Source of the DNA: Onthophagus taurus
Lineage: Eukaryota; Arthropoda; Insecta; Coleoptera; Scarabaeidae
Direction of reading: 5' to 3'
Assembly: GCF_036711975.1 (NCBI RefSeq)
Contig: NC_091971.1
Location: 9,307,501-9,371,500 of the forward strand
Length of the DNA: 64,000 nucleotides
Shown here: positions 48,340-60,134 of the stretch, one piece after another
Layout: the number at the start of each line of letters is the position of its first letter
Position numbering within the stretch: position 1 is the stretch's first letter
Notes under the pieces: generated by a model
The model's input: only the letters and a program-made list of their open reading frames with translations
The model's database searches: none
What the model was told of the DNA's origin: nothing
Made by a program: the position numbers and the translations under genes

Positions 48340-51300
48340 ACAGTTCATGCATAATTACTAACCGCTCCTCGCACTCTGCCAAAAATCCAATAATCCGTTA
48401 ATTAATGCACCGAATGCCCCCCAATAAGGCATTCAAAAGTTTTAATCCTTTTAAACAAATTACAACTTCTTTAAGAGAATCCCATTAAAAAGTTTTGTAG
48501 CTGTACCAAAAAGTTGCTTGTCTCGGTACAATATTCCACAGCGGAGGATTTTTTAACAACCATCACCTGCATATTGAACAGTATAAAGCGAGTATGTGCA
48601 TGCGTGCCTTACTTAACATCATTCTACTATTTTCTTCTAAATTTATGCCGTTTTTATCTTGTACTAGATTTTATTTATTTTTTTAAGCTTGATGTAATAG
48701 ACTTGGAGTTGATGGGAAAGCTACAATAATGAAAAGTCATTTCCTCATAAGGGTAATGGACCTTCGTGCTGAAAAGCAACTTGCCCGGTTACGATGTTCG
48801 CCCAGAGTAAATGCAATAAAACTGCGCATAATAAATGATCATTAATTAAACGATCGATAAGATTCGAAATTGGTAAAGAAAGGGCGTTGAACACGATTAT
48901 ATGTTATTTCTTAGGAGTATAAATTCATTATATTATTAATTTTCATAAATAAATCTAGAATAGTTTCATTTCAAAATTTTCCATTGAAGAGATTGTTGTT
49001 GAAACTCGTTCATATTCATAAATAAATATGTCAACGTCTAAAATTCTTTCATTTAAAAGTTTTCCATTGAGGTTGTTATAAAAACTCGTTGAAAAAATTA
49101 AATTGATTTTAAATCACTGTATCTCAATAAGTTATGATTCTTATTATCTTCTTTATCAAAAAATACATACTTTTCTTAAATATATTTGGAAGTTTGATCT
49201 TGTTTTGTTACGACATCAAAATTATACGATTTTATAAAGATGGAGTAAAAATCAGTATTTAACTACTCCACACTTCATCTTTTTAGTTGTTACACCTTCA
49301 AAAAGGTATGGAGATGAGATGAGTAGAAGCTACAAGCAGAACTTAATCTATTTTGAACTCAATTGGAAACCCTAGAAGATACAGCTAAGTTCTGAACAAG
49401 ACACGTCAAATTTTAGGTAGGATGGGATTAGAAATGTTCAAGTCTTTAACTTATAAAATGCTGTTGGTTAGCAATCGTTTATACAACAGGAGAGTGCTTC
49501 CTTGGCACCAGATTGTATAAAGACGTTTCTACGTATAAGAACATGCTCCTATATTTTTTGTCTTTTGCAAAACCCTATTTTAGACAGCAGTTGTACTTAT
49601 ATAGGAGTACTTCTGAGTACGCAATATCAGCGTTCATTGAAAATCAGCAACGAATTTTACTGTAAAGGTTACAGCCACACTTTCATGGGTAGAAAAGACT
49701 TAGGAGTATTCACACAAATTGGTTCGCATATCCCTCTCTCCCCACAGTTATAGGATGTTTCTGCCAATCTCACTGGAGTGATCCCAAATCTATAGATTAT
49801 TCATTATTGGTTATACACTCCCGCATTTATCGTGGCATCGATCTATAAGTTGATTTTCTCTTGAGGTATTGTGATCCAATTACAATTTGTGCAGTAGAGC
49901 TCGTAAGATCGGTGGGTAATGCAGCAAGTTCTTGTATCTGCTTCCAATAATGTTGAAAAAGCTCGATAACCAAATATAGTGAGATCGGGTTGGTTATGAT
50001 AACACATTGACATGAACCAATGCCTAGAATGTCTTGCAATGTTGGGACGATCATTATCCTGCTAGAAAGCTGGGTCTTTCAGTTTCTAAGTTGTTACACC
50101 TCAGACCATAATCCCCATAGTTTGGTGCAGATACAGCATATTGGTATTTGATCGTGTAATGTGGCCAATATTGGTATCTTTGTGAAATTATCATCATTCA
50201 TTTATTTCTAAAGATATGGTTATCACAGCTAGAGTTTCGCCATTTGGAATGTGGACACTTTTAAGTATAATTCTGCCTTTTAGATATGATTCGTCTTCTA
50301 TTTAAAATCATTTTGCTATGTTTAATATTTTTAAAATTTTTTCCTCTTTCCAGTTTAATATTTTGCTTATTTGTATCAATAAGTTTTAGTCTCATTTCTG
50401 CCTTGATTCAGCTTTCATGTTCCTGCTTCAGCTCTTGTCTTACATTCCCCATTCTTGTCTTACTTATGGATGATTTGCAAATTTTTGCGATATCTTGCAT
50501 AAAAGAACTAGTATGTAATGCTACAGACAAATATAATATCTAAGAAAACATTTGGCTAATTATAATTTGTTAGACAAAAACTAAGTTTTTACTATTTCTT
50601 CAATGAATACTAAAATAATAACGTAGATAAAGCCTTTAACATGGGGCATTAAATCTTTGCAACGGACGCGTCACGGAAATGGCACCGCCATAAATACTGC
50701 CTCACTTTGCACCCCCGTCAGGCAAACGCCTGAGGGCGAAAACCTGGTTTGCATCAATTAAAATGGAATCCGGAAAATGGTCGATAAATTTTGTAAAAAT
50801 ACAGCCGAACGAAAGATAAATTACCTTTCCCTCAACATTCCAATTTTCTTGATTAGAACAAAAAAAAACAAATTGAAAGAGTATTTATAATGAATTTATT
50901 ATTAGAACTCGAAACATATGTACCATGTTTTAGGTCAAGTTCTTTCTCTTCTATATTTAGAGCAAAATCGATGTTTTCATCGTACGTGATACAATCTTAT
51001 GGATTTTATTTTGTGAAAATAATGAAATCAATTTTTGTAAACTTTAACATCATAGTTAATTTGCGATTATCAGTTAATTAGATTTCCGCGTGTCAGGTCA
51101 TTATCTACATATTCCGTTCGAAGATAAGCTCATGTTAATTATATCGACAAACGTATTACAATGTGACACGACCAGTGCAAGGTTTTGTCGCATAACGTTC
51201 TATTGTTGATTAACATTTCAGTAAGATTATTATTGTCAGAATTATTATTTCCTTTAAAATAATGAAAGAAAACTCAAACAGCATTATCTAGTAAACAGAG

Positions 51301-51740
51301 GTAATGTCTTGTGTTTATGGTGGTTTCTGATTAGTTCCGCTTACTGCCCACGATGGTGCGATTATTAACTGATGTCCTCTCCAACTGAAGCAATATTACA
51401 GTGGTACTCCATCACCATTAACGCCAAATTACCCGAACGTTGTGTGTAATCCGTTGCAGACCTCCTAAACATTTGATAAGACAAATTGAACCACGTATTC
51501 AAGATAATTTAAAAGTTGCAAAAACTAATTTTTATGTGTGAAAAGCGATTTTACGGCATTAAAACTAAAAAGTCTTCCTGAAACTTTTCCATAATTCCTA
51601 CCTCAAGGTTTATCGAGCGGTTGAGGTAATCTTCCATACAGCAGCGGTGAGCGAATCGATGAACTTTTTTAGATCGAAAATTTATGACTCTCCAGGAAGT
51701 TGCGGTGCGCCGATAGTTGAATGATAAATTTTAATAGGAA
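48340..51740. other. Non-coding stretch
   Basis: No gene is supported. A GC-richer block at 50,660-50,750 contains a small stem-loop (TCAGGC AAAC GCCTGA, 50,718-50,733). Its function is unknown. Confidence 0.4.
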
Positions 51741-51748
51741 AAGAGACT

Positions 51749-51780
51749 TATATAAGGTGGTGCACCGGTGTGTGCAGTTT
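51749..51780 (+). promoter_or_regulatory. Candidate core promoter (TATA plus initiator)
   Basis: TATATAAG at 51,749-51,756 is followed 27 bases later by GTGCAGTTTG, whose A (51,776) fits an arthropod initiator (TCAGT-like). A GC-richer, stop-rich leader follows, up to 52.6 kb. It may serve the exon at 53,681 or an unseen transcript. This is a motif match only. Confidence 0.35.
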
Positions 51781-53680
51781 GCATCATCAAGAAGATCTAA
51801 ATATTTAAACAAACGTACATCTAAACCGTTTTGATAAATTTGATAAATCGTTTACACGTTATCGAGCGTATTCCGGAAGACAATTTCGAAGAAACTGTTA
51901 TCGACTACCACTTTCTGTCGTATCTCTTTCGTACCTCATTTGCGCTTTCGCGCTGACGAGTCACGTATTGCATCCTCGAGATTGCACCTTGTCGACGACG
52001 ACGAGCGTCCTCACAAAAACACGTCAACCCCACCCAGCCTTCCCAATTCCCCACGGCCCCATCGTCGCCGTTTTCATATCGGGGGAACCACCGCTTTTAA
52101 AGCATCCACTAAACCACGTTTTAATTACTTTTTGTTGTCGCTTATTTGAAGTTTCGTTGAAATTTCTTTGATTTTAATATACTTCGTTACGTTAATAGTT
52201 TTATAAGGGTTTATAAACAGGAAGGTTCACATATCACCTCGACCCTAATTTAAAGTTAAGCAAACTTGGAAGATTCCAACCGCCACCGTCGGAGCATAAA
52301 CGTAACGTGCCGGCAAATTAACAAAGAGACAAAAAGTGGTTAAAACTTTTGGGGTGTTGTCTTCGTCTATGGGGGTAATTTGTTGGAATCGACTTTTCCA
52401 CATTTGACATGTCTGGATCGAATTTACCGGAGAAATCAAAAAGAAATTTCAGTGGATTTTTATTTCTCCCCCGTCGACGTCCCACTGTAATATGTGAGTT
52501 TACCGCCCTTTTCGTTCTTCGCCCATGAGGAATTTTACGTCGGCTTAATACCCTGCAGGACAATTTGGGGCTTGACAAGAGACGAGCTTCAGTGGTAGTC
52601 CAGGAATGCTTCCAGGCATCCCACACAGCTCTGATGTGAGTCCTTCTGCTCATTGCTGTACATAATTCGAAATTTATGAAATGCATACTTTGAATAGTGG
52701 ATTATATTTATTGTTTTCAAAGGAAATGTTTGATTAAAAAACTTTTCTTTATACCATATAAATATTTATTATATAAGAAAAAGAAAATTTAGTGTTAATA
52801 TTTAAAGAAATTTACGTCAGGCGAATTATTCTTCAAAGAATATCCTTTTTGTCGTAAAACGAAACAATGAGGGGCGTAGCCGTCTGAATTCAGATGGAGC
52901 GCTCGAAATTACGTTCTGCCCGTTTCGGGCCCTAATATTTTAATAGAGATCGCTGATGAACATCTTTGAGTTCAAAGAGGGCCGGAATCTCTCGGCGGAG
53001 TTAAGTAACCTTGGACGAGTAATGAGGGTAATTGCGATGGAAGAAGAAGAACTCCGCTTGGATATAAAAAGAAATTTCTAAAGAGATGAAACGAGTAAAC
53101 TAATAATATTTCAAAACGAATGCAAAGAAGTGAAATGGACTTTTTTTGTAAACAAAATAAAAATCGAAATTTTTAAAGCTGTAATGGGATCTTTTGAGAT
53201 GTGAGAAAAAAGGAATTTTATACAACAACAATTTAATGCCCGTCAAAAGTAAAGGGTACATAAAAAGCTCGAAAGCTTTGTGAACAGCAATGGGACAATT
53301 TAGAACTTTCAGATATCGAACAGCCGCGGATATTGCTCGTACGTTTCCAAGTAGAACGCAATCTGAAACGTTTGTAGGGGTCGCACACAACGTCCCTCTC
53401 ACTTATCGTTTCGGACATCTGATTTACGTCTTGTTGTTAAAATCGTGCCGCATAAATTCAAACCGTTCACCTTTTGGCATTTCAATGATATAACCATTTG
53501 ATGAAATTAAATAAAAATATTTTGATGAATTGGATTTGAAGGAAAATCTCACGTTTATCCGTATTTATTGGAAAAGTTGAGAGCGCTCACGTCCGAACCA
53601 CTCGGAAAGAGCGGGTTTATTTTCCAGGTTAATCTGAACCTGGGGATAAAAGCGCCACTGCCGCATAGAAAAACTTCACA
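51780..53680. other. CpG-richer leader-like region
   Basis: 51,890-52,150, 52,480-52,640, 52,860-53,050 and 53,270-53,420 are GC/CpG-richer than average and contain short open frames on both strands. None has a convincing start with splice sites or a known motif. This is compatible with 5' UTR exons or regulatory DNA of a developmental gene. Confidence 0.4.
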
Positions 53681-53820
53681 ATGGGGGAGGGCTATATCCC
53701 AGTCGACCATTTAACTTTGCATGGCGGTAGCGTTGGAGGTTTGCACCCACCATATTTTACCTCAAGTGACTATAGAAATTGCGGTTTACATTCTTTAGCT
53801 TGGAAAAACATTCAGAACGT
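53681..53820 (+). CDS. Probable first coding exon of an unidentified gene
   Basis: The ATG in CTTCACAATGGGG opens a frame encoding MGEGYIPVDHLTLHGG, GLHPPYFTSSDYRNCGLHSL and AWKNIQN. This is balanced, protein-like content unlike the surrounding AT-rich DNA. It ends at a good donor (AAC/GTGAGT), after which the frame quickly degrades. A GATAAAAG word lies about 35 bases upstream. No downstream exon was recognised up to the window end, so the rest of the gene probably lies beyond 64 kb, across a long intron. The family was not recognised. Confidence 0.5.
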
Positions 53821-53899
53821 GAGTAACCCCAGGTTACGAAACAAAGACTCATTTCTATCCACGCAAAAAAAGTCTTTTTTTACCCTATTTTCTTTATAA

Positions 53900-54410
53900 C
53901 TATTTTAAGATTGGAGTAAAAATAAGTTTTTTCGTTACTTGCTGATGTTAGTTTTATGATTTTCCTTGAATACGGTTTTAGTGAATTTTACACTATGGGC
54001 TCAAGTCTTAGATATGATATGAAATGATTCTTACATCAAATAAAAAGTCTTTTGAAGAGTAGCAGATAGAGAAAACTAGTAAATGAAACGGATAAGACAC
54101 CAAGAGTAGATATGAAGTGGGATGGATTTCCGAAAATATACAAATAAGGTGAAGTCAAGATACAAAAAAGTAGCAGACAAAGATGTAACTGTTCCAAAAT
54201 CTGTATTCTATGTCTAGAGTTTGTATAAAAGACTCTGCAGATAGAGAGAAGTAAATATTGGATTTCATCCTGAATAATGTGCGTGAAGGTCAAAAAAGAG
54301 TCGACGAATAACGAAATAATCAAAGTTACGCAAGAGATAAAGGAATCAGAAAGGACAATCAAACAAAATATATATTTGAAAAACTGACAGGGATATTCTC
54401 AAGGCTTTAT
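53900..54410. other. Non-coding stretch
   Basis: AT-rich. A 108-codon minus-strand frame (54,036-54,362) is hydrophobic low-complexity and is not believed. Confidence 0.4.
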
Positions 54411-54414
54411 TTGT

Positions 54415-54990
54415 GTCAATAAATGTCATAAATTTTTATCTATACCATTTTACTTACTACTACTTGAGCGAAGGAAGGTCGGACTTCCCCTCGTTCGTCT
54501 TCTATATCCATGACTCACTGCCCCCTTACCACTTCAGTACATCCTTCTTTCTCCTAACTGCATCTCGTTTTCTTATCATTCAGTCCACGATCGGAAACAA
54601 GACAATCCTCCTGTATTTTCGGCTTACAGTTTACTACTTACATGTTACCTGGACGAAGGGAGGAAGAGTCCCTCTTTCTTCTTTTATTACCATGACTCTC
54701 CTTGACATTTCACTGTAGTTTTTTCCCATCCTACGTTGTCTCTTCCTTTCTTAGTTTGGCTATCGGACAGAACAAACAGAGCGAAACACATTCCTTACAT
54801 ATTTTGGTCTTACTCTTAGCTATTTGCATTTTATCTGGAAGAGAGGAGGTTGGATCAAGTTACCATCATTATGTTGGCTGCTCCTCAACCCAACTCAATC
54901 CAAATAAACCCAACTCAACCCAACCCAACAAAACCCAGCCCAAACCAAACCCAACCCAACCCATCCAAACCCAATAAAACCCAACCCAAG
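54415..54990 (-). repeat. Pyrimidine-rich repeat ending in a CCCAA (TTGGG) tract
   Basis: A CT-rich block (54,470-54,870) leads into a degenerate pentamer tract, CCCAACTCAACCCAACCCAA and variants, at 54,885-54,990. The reverse complement resembles the GA-rich and TTGGG-bearing repeat at 63.15-63.8 kb. It is probably an inverted copy of the same family. Confidence 0.5.
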
Positions 54991-54999
54991 CCGAAATTA

Positions 55000-57900
55000 A
55001 ACCGCATTGGAATTCTGTTAATCATTGAAATTCCTTAGTAGTCATTTTAGCTTCAAGTGGCAATTGTTCAAAACGTTTTGATATTAATTGATACTAATTC
55101 ATCGCTTACCTATAACTTGTATCTATCATCTTTATTTCTTTGTATGACATTGGCTATACGTTTAACTCTTATGTGGCGAACTCCTCACACCTTTTTTCTG
55201 CGAGCTGTTTTTCTGTTCATGAGAAAACCATTAAAAACAAAATTATAAAAAATTTTACAAGTCTAATTTTATAATATAATTTGTCATCTAAGTCAAGGGG
55301 TTAAAGAACAAAGAAAAACACATTTTCATAATTAAAACGATAAAGTTTACAACCCGCCAGTATTAATTACATCTTAAGAGAATTAAAAAAGAAGATCTTG
55401 GTAGTAGCAGCTGTTCGTGCACCGATTGCAAATTTCGTTAAGTGGACACTAATACTGAGCACGTGTTAATTAACTCCTCTCTTTACTACATCGCTCCCTG
55501 CGTTCTTGGAGTCTGTAACAGTTTACTTGTGCACTAACACTCGTAGTTTCAATGTTCCAACGATAGCGATATCGTAGTACAGCGGTAAAATAGTACGTTG
55601 TGCAATTCCAGTTTGGAAAACGGTCCCGTTAAAGGGAAACAAGGTTGAACCATAAGGAAAGCGACGCCTCCATAAATTTTCTGGCTCAAAAAAGAGGCGA
55701 ACAACTTGGATTGTGATGCGGGCAGATGTCAGTTCGTCCCGTTAGGACTCCGAGAGATACACAATGGTGAAGGCAACGGGAACGTAACGTGTTACCGGAC
55801 GATCAATTATTTAGTGTCCATTTCGGACGGTGGGATACCGGTCGTATATTTTATATATTTTTTGAAATGAACTTGGTTGATGTATAGCTTTCAGGATTGT
55901 TTTGTTGGGATTTTCTTTCACACACATTTCATCATATAACAAAGCAACTTCAGTAATAAACATTGTTTCTTTACAACGTGGAAAATAGATAATCATCGTG
56001 AAAAAGTAGACAATGGCAAAATAAAATTCAAATATTTATGAGAATCGATACGGTTTTGTAAACATACACGACACTTCGCAAGTATAAAATACGGTGTTAA
56101 GCTGAGAAAGAAGAAGAACTTATAACCGAACGAGGAAAAAGCACATCGTGCGGGTCAGAACCAATACACGTCAAGAAAAGTTTTAAAAGTAAATCGAAGT
56201 ATTATAAGAACTCTTTCGACGGCCGCCGTCGCCGCCGGCTTTTAGGTAAAACTTCCTTTTGAAATTCGCCCGAGTTTTGTACCGCGCGACTTCTCGCTTC
56301 GAGTTTGACCGCAAGTCACGTCTGGAAAAAAACCTGAAACGTTGAAAACGCCGCTGATGTTGAAGGCAGAATGCTTCTGAAAACAAAATGGCAACCGTCT
56401 ACCCGCAAAAGGAAGCAATTTCAATTCTTTGCAGGTCATAGATTAAAGCTAAATTGTTTCCGAGAATAATGAGACTTATGGGGTAAAGTGAAAATGGTAA
56501 TTGAAAACGTTTGTGGTTGTTGAAGTCGTCGGTGTTTTCTAGTGAGGATGAGTGTTCTCAAAAATGAAGTGATAAAACTAATATTAAGTGAAATACCATT
56601 GAGAATTCTAATTCCCTTTGGCCTCTTTTCCCATGCATACATAAATAGTCACGCAGAATTGGAACCAAGCGTCCGGGCGTCGTCGAAAGGAGCAAAAACA
56701 AGCGCTAAAGGCTAAGATCGATAGTCGTTTTGCGAACGCGGTGCGATTTAAATGAGAAGAAAACGAACGGGGAGCCTTTATTATTCATGGAGGGTGATCG
56801 CCGTCGCCGCCGTTCTGGTCTCCGGCGTATTTTCTCTTCAAAAGCAGAATGTCGTATTTGGATTTGTGGTGTTTTTTTTTCTTTTCTTTTTCCGACCACG
56901 CCAACCAGAGATTCATTAGCCAAGTCACGCCGAGTGGAGTTTAAAATTTCGATATCGCCGAGAGGACTTTTGGTTGCAATTTGCGTGAAACCGTTTTCAG
57001 GGCTCAGCCCCAAATAGATTGGATTTGACTTTTGCGTATATAGCCAAACCAAAACCGAACCCTACCGTTCGAAACAGGGGACGACGACGACGACGCACCG
57101 CATAACGGTGGGAAATTACTTGTGGCCGGGATTATCTCGTTAAATTAAATGTTTAGGCTGGTTACGCCTTCGAACCATTATAGCCTATAGCGATTGAAAA
57201 TGGAATTGATTCCGAAGGCGACGTACGACAATTGAACGAAGCCGAATCGAATACGAATCCTCCTCCCAGGGTGTACAGATTGAAAAGGATTTCACGCTGA
57301 AATGGAGAGACTTCGTCTTCGGGTAGAAAATTCATTAAATTTCTAACCCTAACATTTTCTTCAATAACGTCAATATAAATATGGTTATAATATTTTATCC
57401 CTGCCATAAATAATGCATTCACATAGGGATCCTCTTTTCACACCTCAAATAGCCAGGATGGTTACACATGCAACATTAATTTTATTTAGGCCTACTGAAG
57501 ACAAATTGTATACGAGATGGCGCAGATGCTGTTAGTTTCACTTATTTTTGGTGTTGAAATACGAGCTGGCCGTAATAATAGCGTTTTTTGCCACATCAAG
57601 TATTTTTACATGTTCCCATAACTCCGGTTTAATCTTCCGTGGATAATTCCATCGCGCTTTTAAACGGTTAATGTAGATGTTACAGTCCCGCGAGGAGGAG
57701 CAGTAAATCCACGGGACTACTTAAAGCCCTCCAGGGGGATGCACTAAGGTCCTTTCTTGTCGGTCTCGCGAGGATTTACCACAAAAGATCGACTGTACCG
57801 GGTATTCGTGGAAGGATCGGGAGAAATTCGATAATCGAACCGTGGTCTTTTGTATCAAAACCCGCACTTCCTATCACAATGAAACCCAAACAACCCACTT

Positions 57901-58450
57901 ATAATTAGAGTTTCTATCAGTATCTATGTAGTAATACCGTTATTGCATTATTAGTGTTTTAGTTTATAACACAAAGTGTAATCTAGTTATAATTCCGTTT
58001 AACGAACATTTCTAAATAATCAATATTTTTGTTGTCAATACAAAATACGCATTACAATAGCAAATATACTCATGTTTTATAACAATAGATAACTCTGTAT
58101 TATTTGAAATATCCATTTCAATGCATTCGAAAGTTATCTTGCAAACCGGAAAGCTCATTTAATGAATAAAACATTCAGAAGCCAAGACTCTTATCGGTAT
58201 AACTTCAAAGTCAATATTCAACATCAACATAGAAAAGTATAAATCTTTCATGGGTTCACTTCGAGAATGCGTCAAAATAGCTTTTAAGTGAAGAAATATT
58301 ACAAAATAGACGGTAATATAGTTCTATGAACAAACAAAGCCATAAATACAAAACTCATCTGACCGTGATATAAGAAAGAAACTCAATGGAATTAATCATA
58401 ATAAAAATGTCGAGTTGTATTGATATATAACGTAAGCGAAGTTTGCTCGC
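55000..58450. other. Non-coding stretch with CpG-rich islands
   Basis: 56,200-57,100 includes CGACGGCCGCCGTCGCCGCC (about 56,218) and a run of GACGAC/CGACGCACCGC near 57,080. A 115-codon minus frame and a 95-codon plus frame overlap here without splice or motif support. 57,620-57,850 is another GC-rich block with repeated GCGAGGA words. These could be promoters, 5' UTR or enhancers. No gene is supported. Confidence 0.4.
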
Positions 58451-58462
58451 AATTTTTTCAGG

Positions 58463-58496
58463 TCTCAAATAGATTGACATGTCAATCTATTTGAGA
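58463..58496. repeat. 34-bp perfect palindrome
   Basis: TCTCAAATAGATTGACA (58,463-58,479) is immediately followed by its exact reverse complement (58,480-58,496), with no loop. Such perfect loopless palindromes are rare by chance in this amount of sequence. Confidence 0.95.
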
Positions 58497-58499
58497 GAT

Positions 58500-58880
58500 A
58501 GTGTTTTTGTCTATACCACGAGAATTTTTAAATCGATTTCGATGAATGATGTCTCAATCGAAAGCTTAATACTGATTTAATATAACTTAAAAGGAGGAAA
58601 AAAACGAATACATCAATAATTTCCATAGAACCTCTTCGATGAAGGTAACAATGCGGCAAAAGATAAGAAAACTGAGCCAGATATAACACACTTTATCAGT
58701 GATTTTATTGTGTATGATAGGAATTGAGAATCGAACATGATTCCAAAACGAAGTAGTTGACCTTTTCTATACAACATAGTCAAGTTGCGACTACATTTAG
58801 AAATCATGGACGAAATAGTCCGAAATCTGACAGATTATGTGGCGAAAGAGATTCAACAAAATCTGACACTCTAGCGGAGA
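58500..58880. other. Possible upstream part of the LINE fragment
   Basis: Broken frames without a clear motif. Part of this may belong to the LINE fragment that follows. Confidence 0.3.
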
Positions 58881-58881
58881 G

Positions 58882-59091
58882 ATTAACAGCAGAAGCGCGC
58901 TAGCGAATGAAGCCATTACTAGACTAACAAATATATGGAGAAGTCGTGCAATCTCTTTGACAACGAAAATGAGACTGGCAAGGCGCCTGGTGTTCTCTAT
59001 CGTTCTTTATGGATCAGAGTGCTGGTCGTTAAAAACCACGGACGAAAAGAAAATCGATGCCTTGAAGATCTTTTGTGGGAACAACACCTGA
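58882..59091 (+). mobile_element. Non-LTR retrotransposon fragment (RT C-terminal end)
   Basis: A 69-codon clean frame encodes NSRSALANEAITRLTNIWRS and, further on, SIVLYGSECWSLKTTDEKKI. LYGSECWSLK is the conserved end of the LINE reverse-transcriptase region (Y-G-x-E-x-W). It ends at a TGA and the downstream sequence is frame-shifted. It differs from the 42.9-kb copy, so it is a different family. Confidence 0.75.
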
Positions 59092-59459
59092 AATCACAAA
59101 AAGAAGCTGAAAACATTGTACAATTTTTTGGCAAAAGATCACGTGGAAGATCTTTACAAGGTACACCGACATTATCACAAATATCACGGTAAAATCTAGC
59201 GCGCACATTCAAGATGGCTGAGAACAGGAATGAATGGCGAAATGCTCTGGAGAGTAACTCATGTTAAGCACGATTCTAGAATATGAGATTCCAACTTAGA
59301 AGAAGAAGTTGTCATATAAAATGCTATAATAAGATCTTCAATTGCAGTATCACCAAACTATTTTACATGAAGATACTACAAAGGTTCTTTAATGGGAGTT
59401 TAGGGATTTGCAATGAATTTAGAACAGCAAGTTCAACATTAGATGTCCTATGCCAGTGT

Positions 59460-60130
59460 CTGTTGTGACGAAATATCCAATTATAATATCTTTAATGAAT
59501 TTTTAATGAAGATAATCCAATGGATATCTAATGACAGTACCAATATTGGGTTTTCAAATATTTCAAATGGTAATAACACTATTAGCAGTGTTATTGGAAT
59601 ATGATAATGGAATGACATGATTCTATTGGATCTTTCGTTCTAGTATCTGGAGTGGCAAATCGTTCAATTGCTATTTAGAATAAAGGTATTCCAATGGATC
59701 TCCTAATGGATCTCTTAAAACTAGTCATCTACAAGGAGTATTCATCTGGCACTTTGACAGCAATATCTAGTCTTTCTCAGCAGTATCTACTCTTCTACAA
59801 GCGTAAGTAGTCTTGTATAAGCAGTATTAATTCTTCCATTACTAGTATCTACTATTCTGCTACAAGTTTCTAGTCATTTGTCAGCAGCATCTACTCCCAC
59901 AAGCAATAAGTAATCTTCTGCAAGCAGTATCAAGTTTTGCGTTTCTAGTATCAAGTCTTCTGACAGCTTTACCTAGTCTTTTCTCAGTAGTATCTACTCC
60001 TATAAACAGTAAGTCTAGTGTCTGGAGCGGCAAGTCCTTTAATTGCTATTGAAGGCATCCCATATTGTAGTGGATTTATAACGGCAGTATTTGCAATAAT
60101 AATATTTACAGTATCCAGTTCACTAATCTA
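59460..60130. repeat. Degenerate AGTATCTA / TCTTCTACAAGCAGTA repeat array
   Basis: The words AGTATCTA(G/C)TCTTCT, CAAGCAGTA and TTTCTCAGCAGTATCTACTC recur at irregular spacing between about 59,750 and 60,010. This core is flanked by a longer direct repeat: TCTGGAGTGGCAAATCGTTC (about 59,648) and TCTGGAGCGGCAAGTCCTTT (about 60,021), each followed by AATTGCTATT. It is an old, diverged satellite-like array. Confidence 0.55.
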
Positions 60131-60134
60131 GATT

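Noticed and set aside
54885-54990. True telomere end
   Set aside because: The tract is short, degenerate and internal, with sequence continuing on both sides.
56705-57052. 115-codon minus frame and the overlapping plus frame
   Set aside because: Both arise from CpG-rich composition. There is no motif and no splice support, and each overlaps the other.
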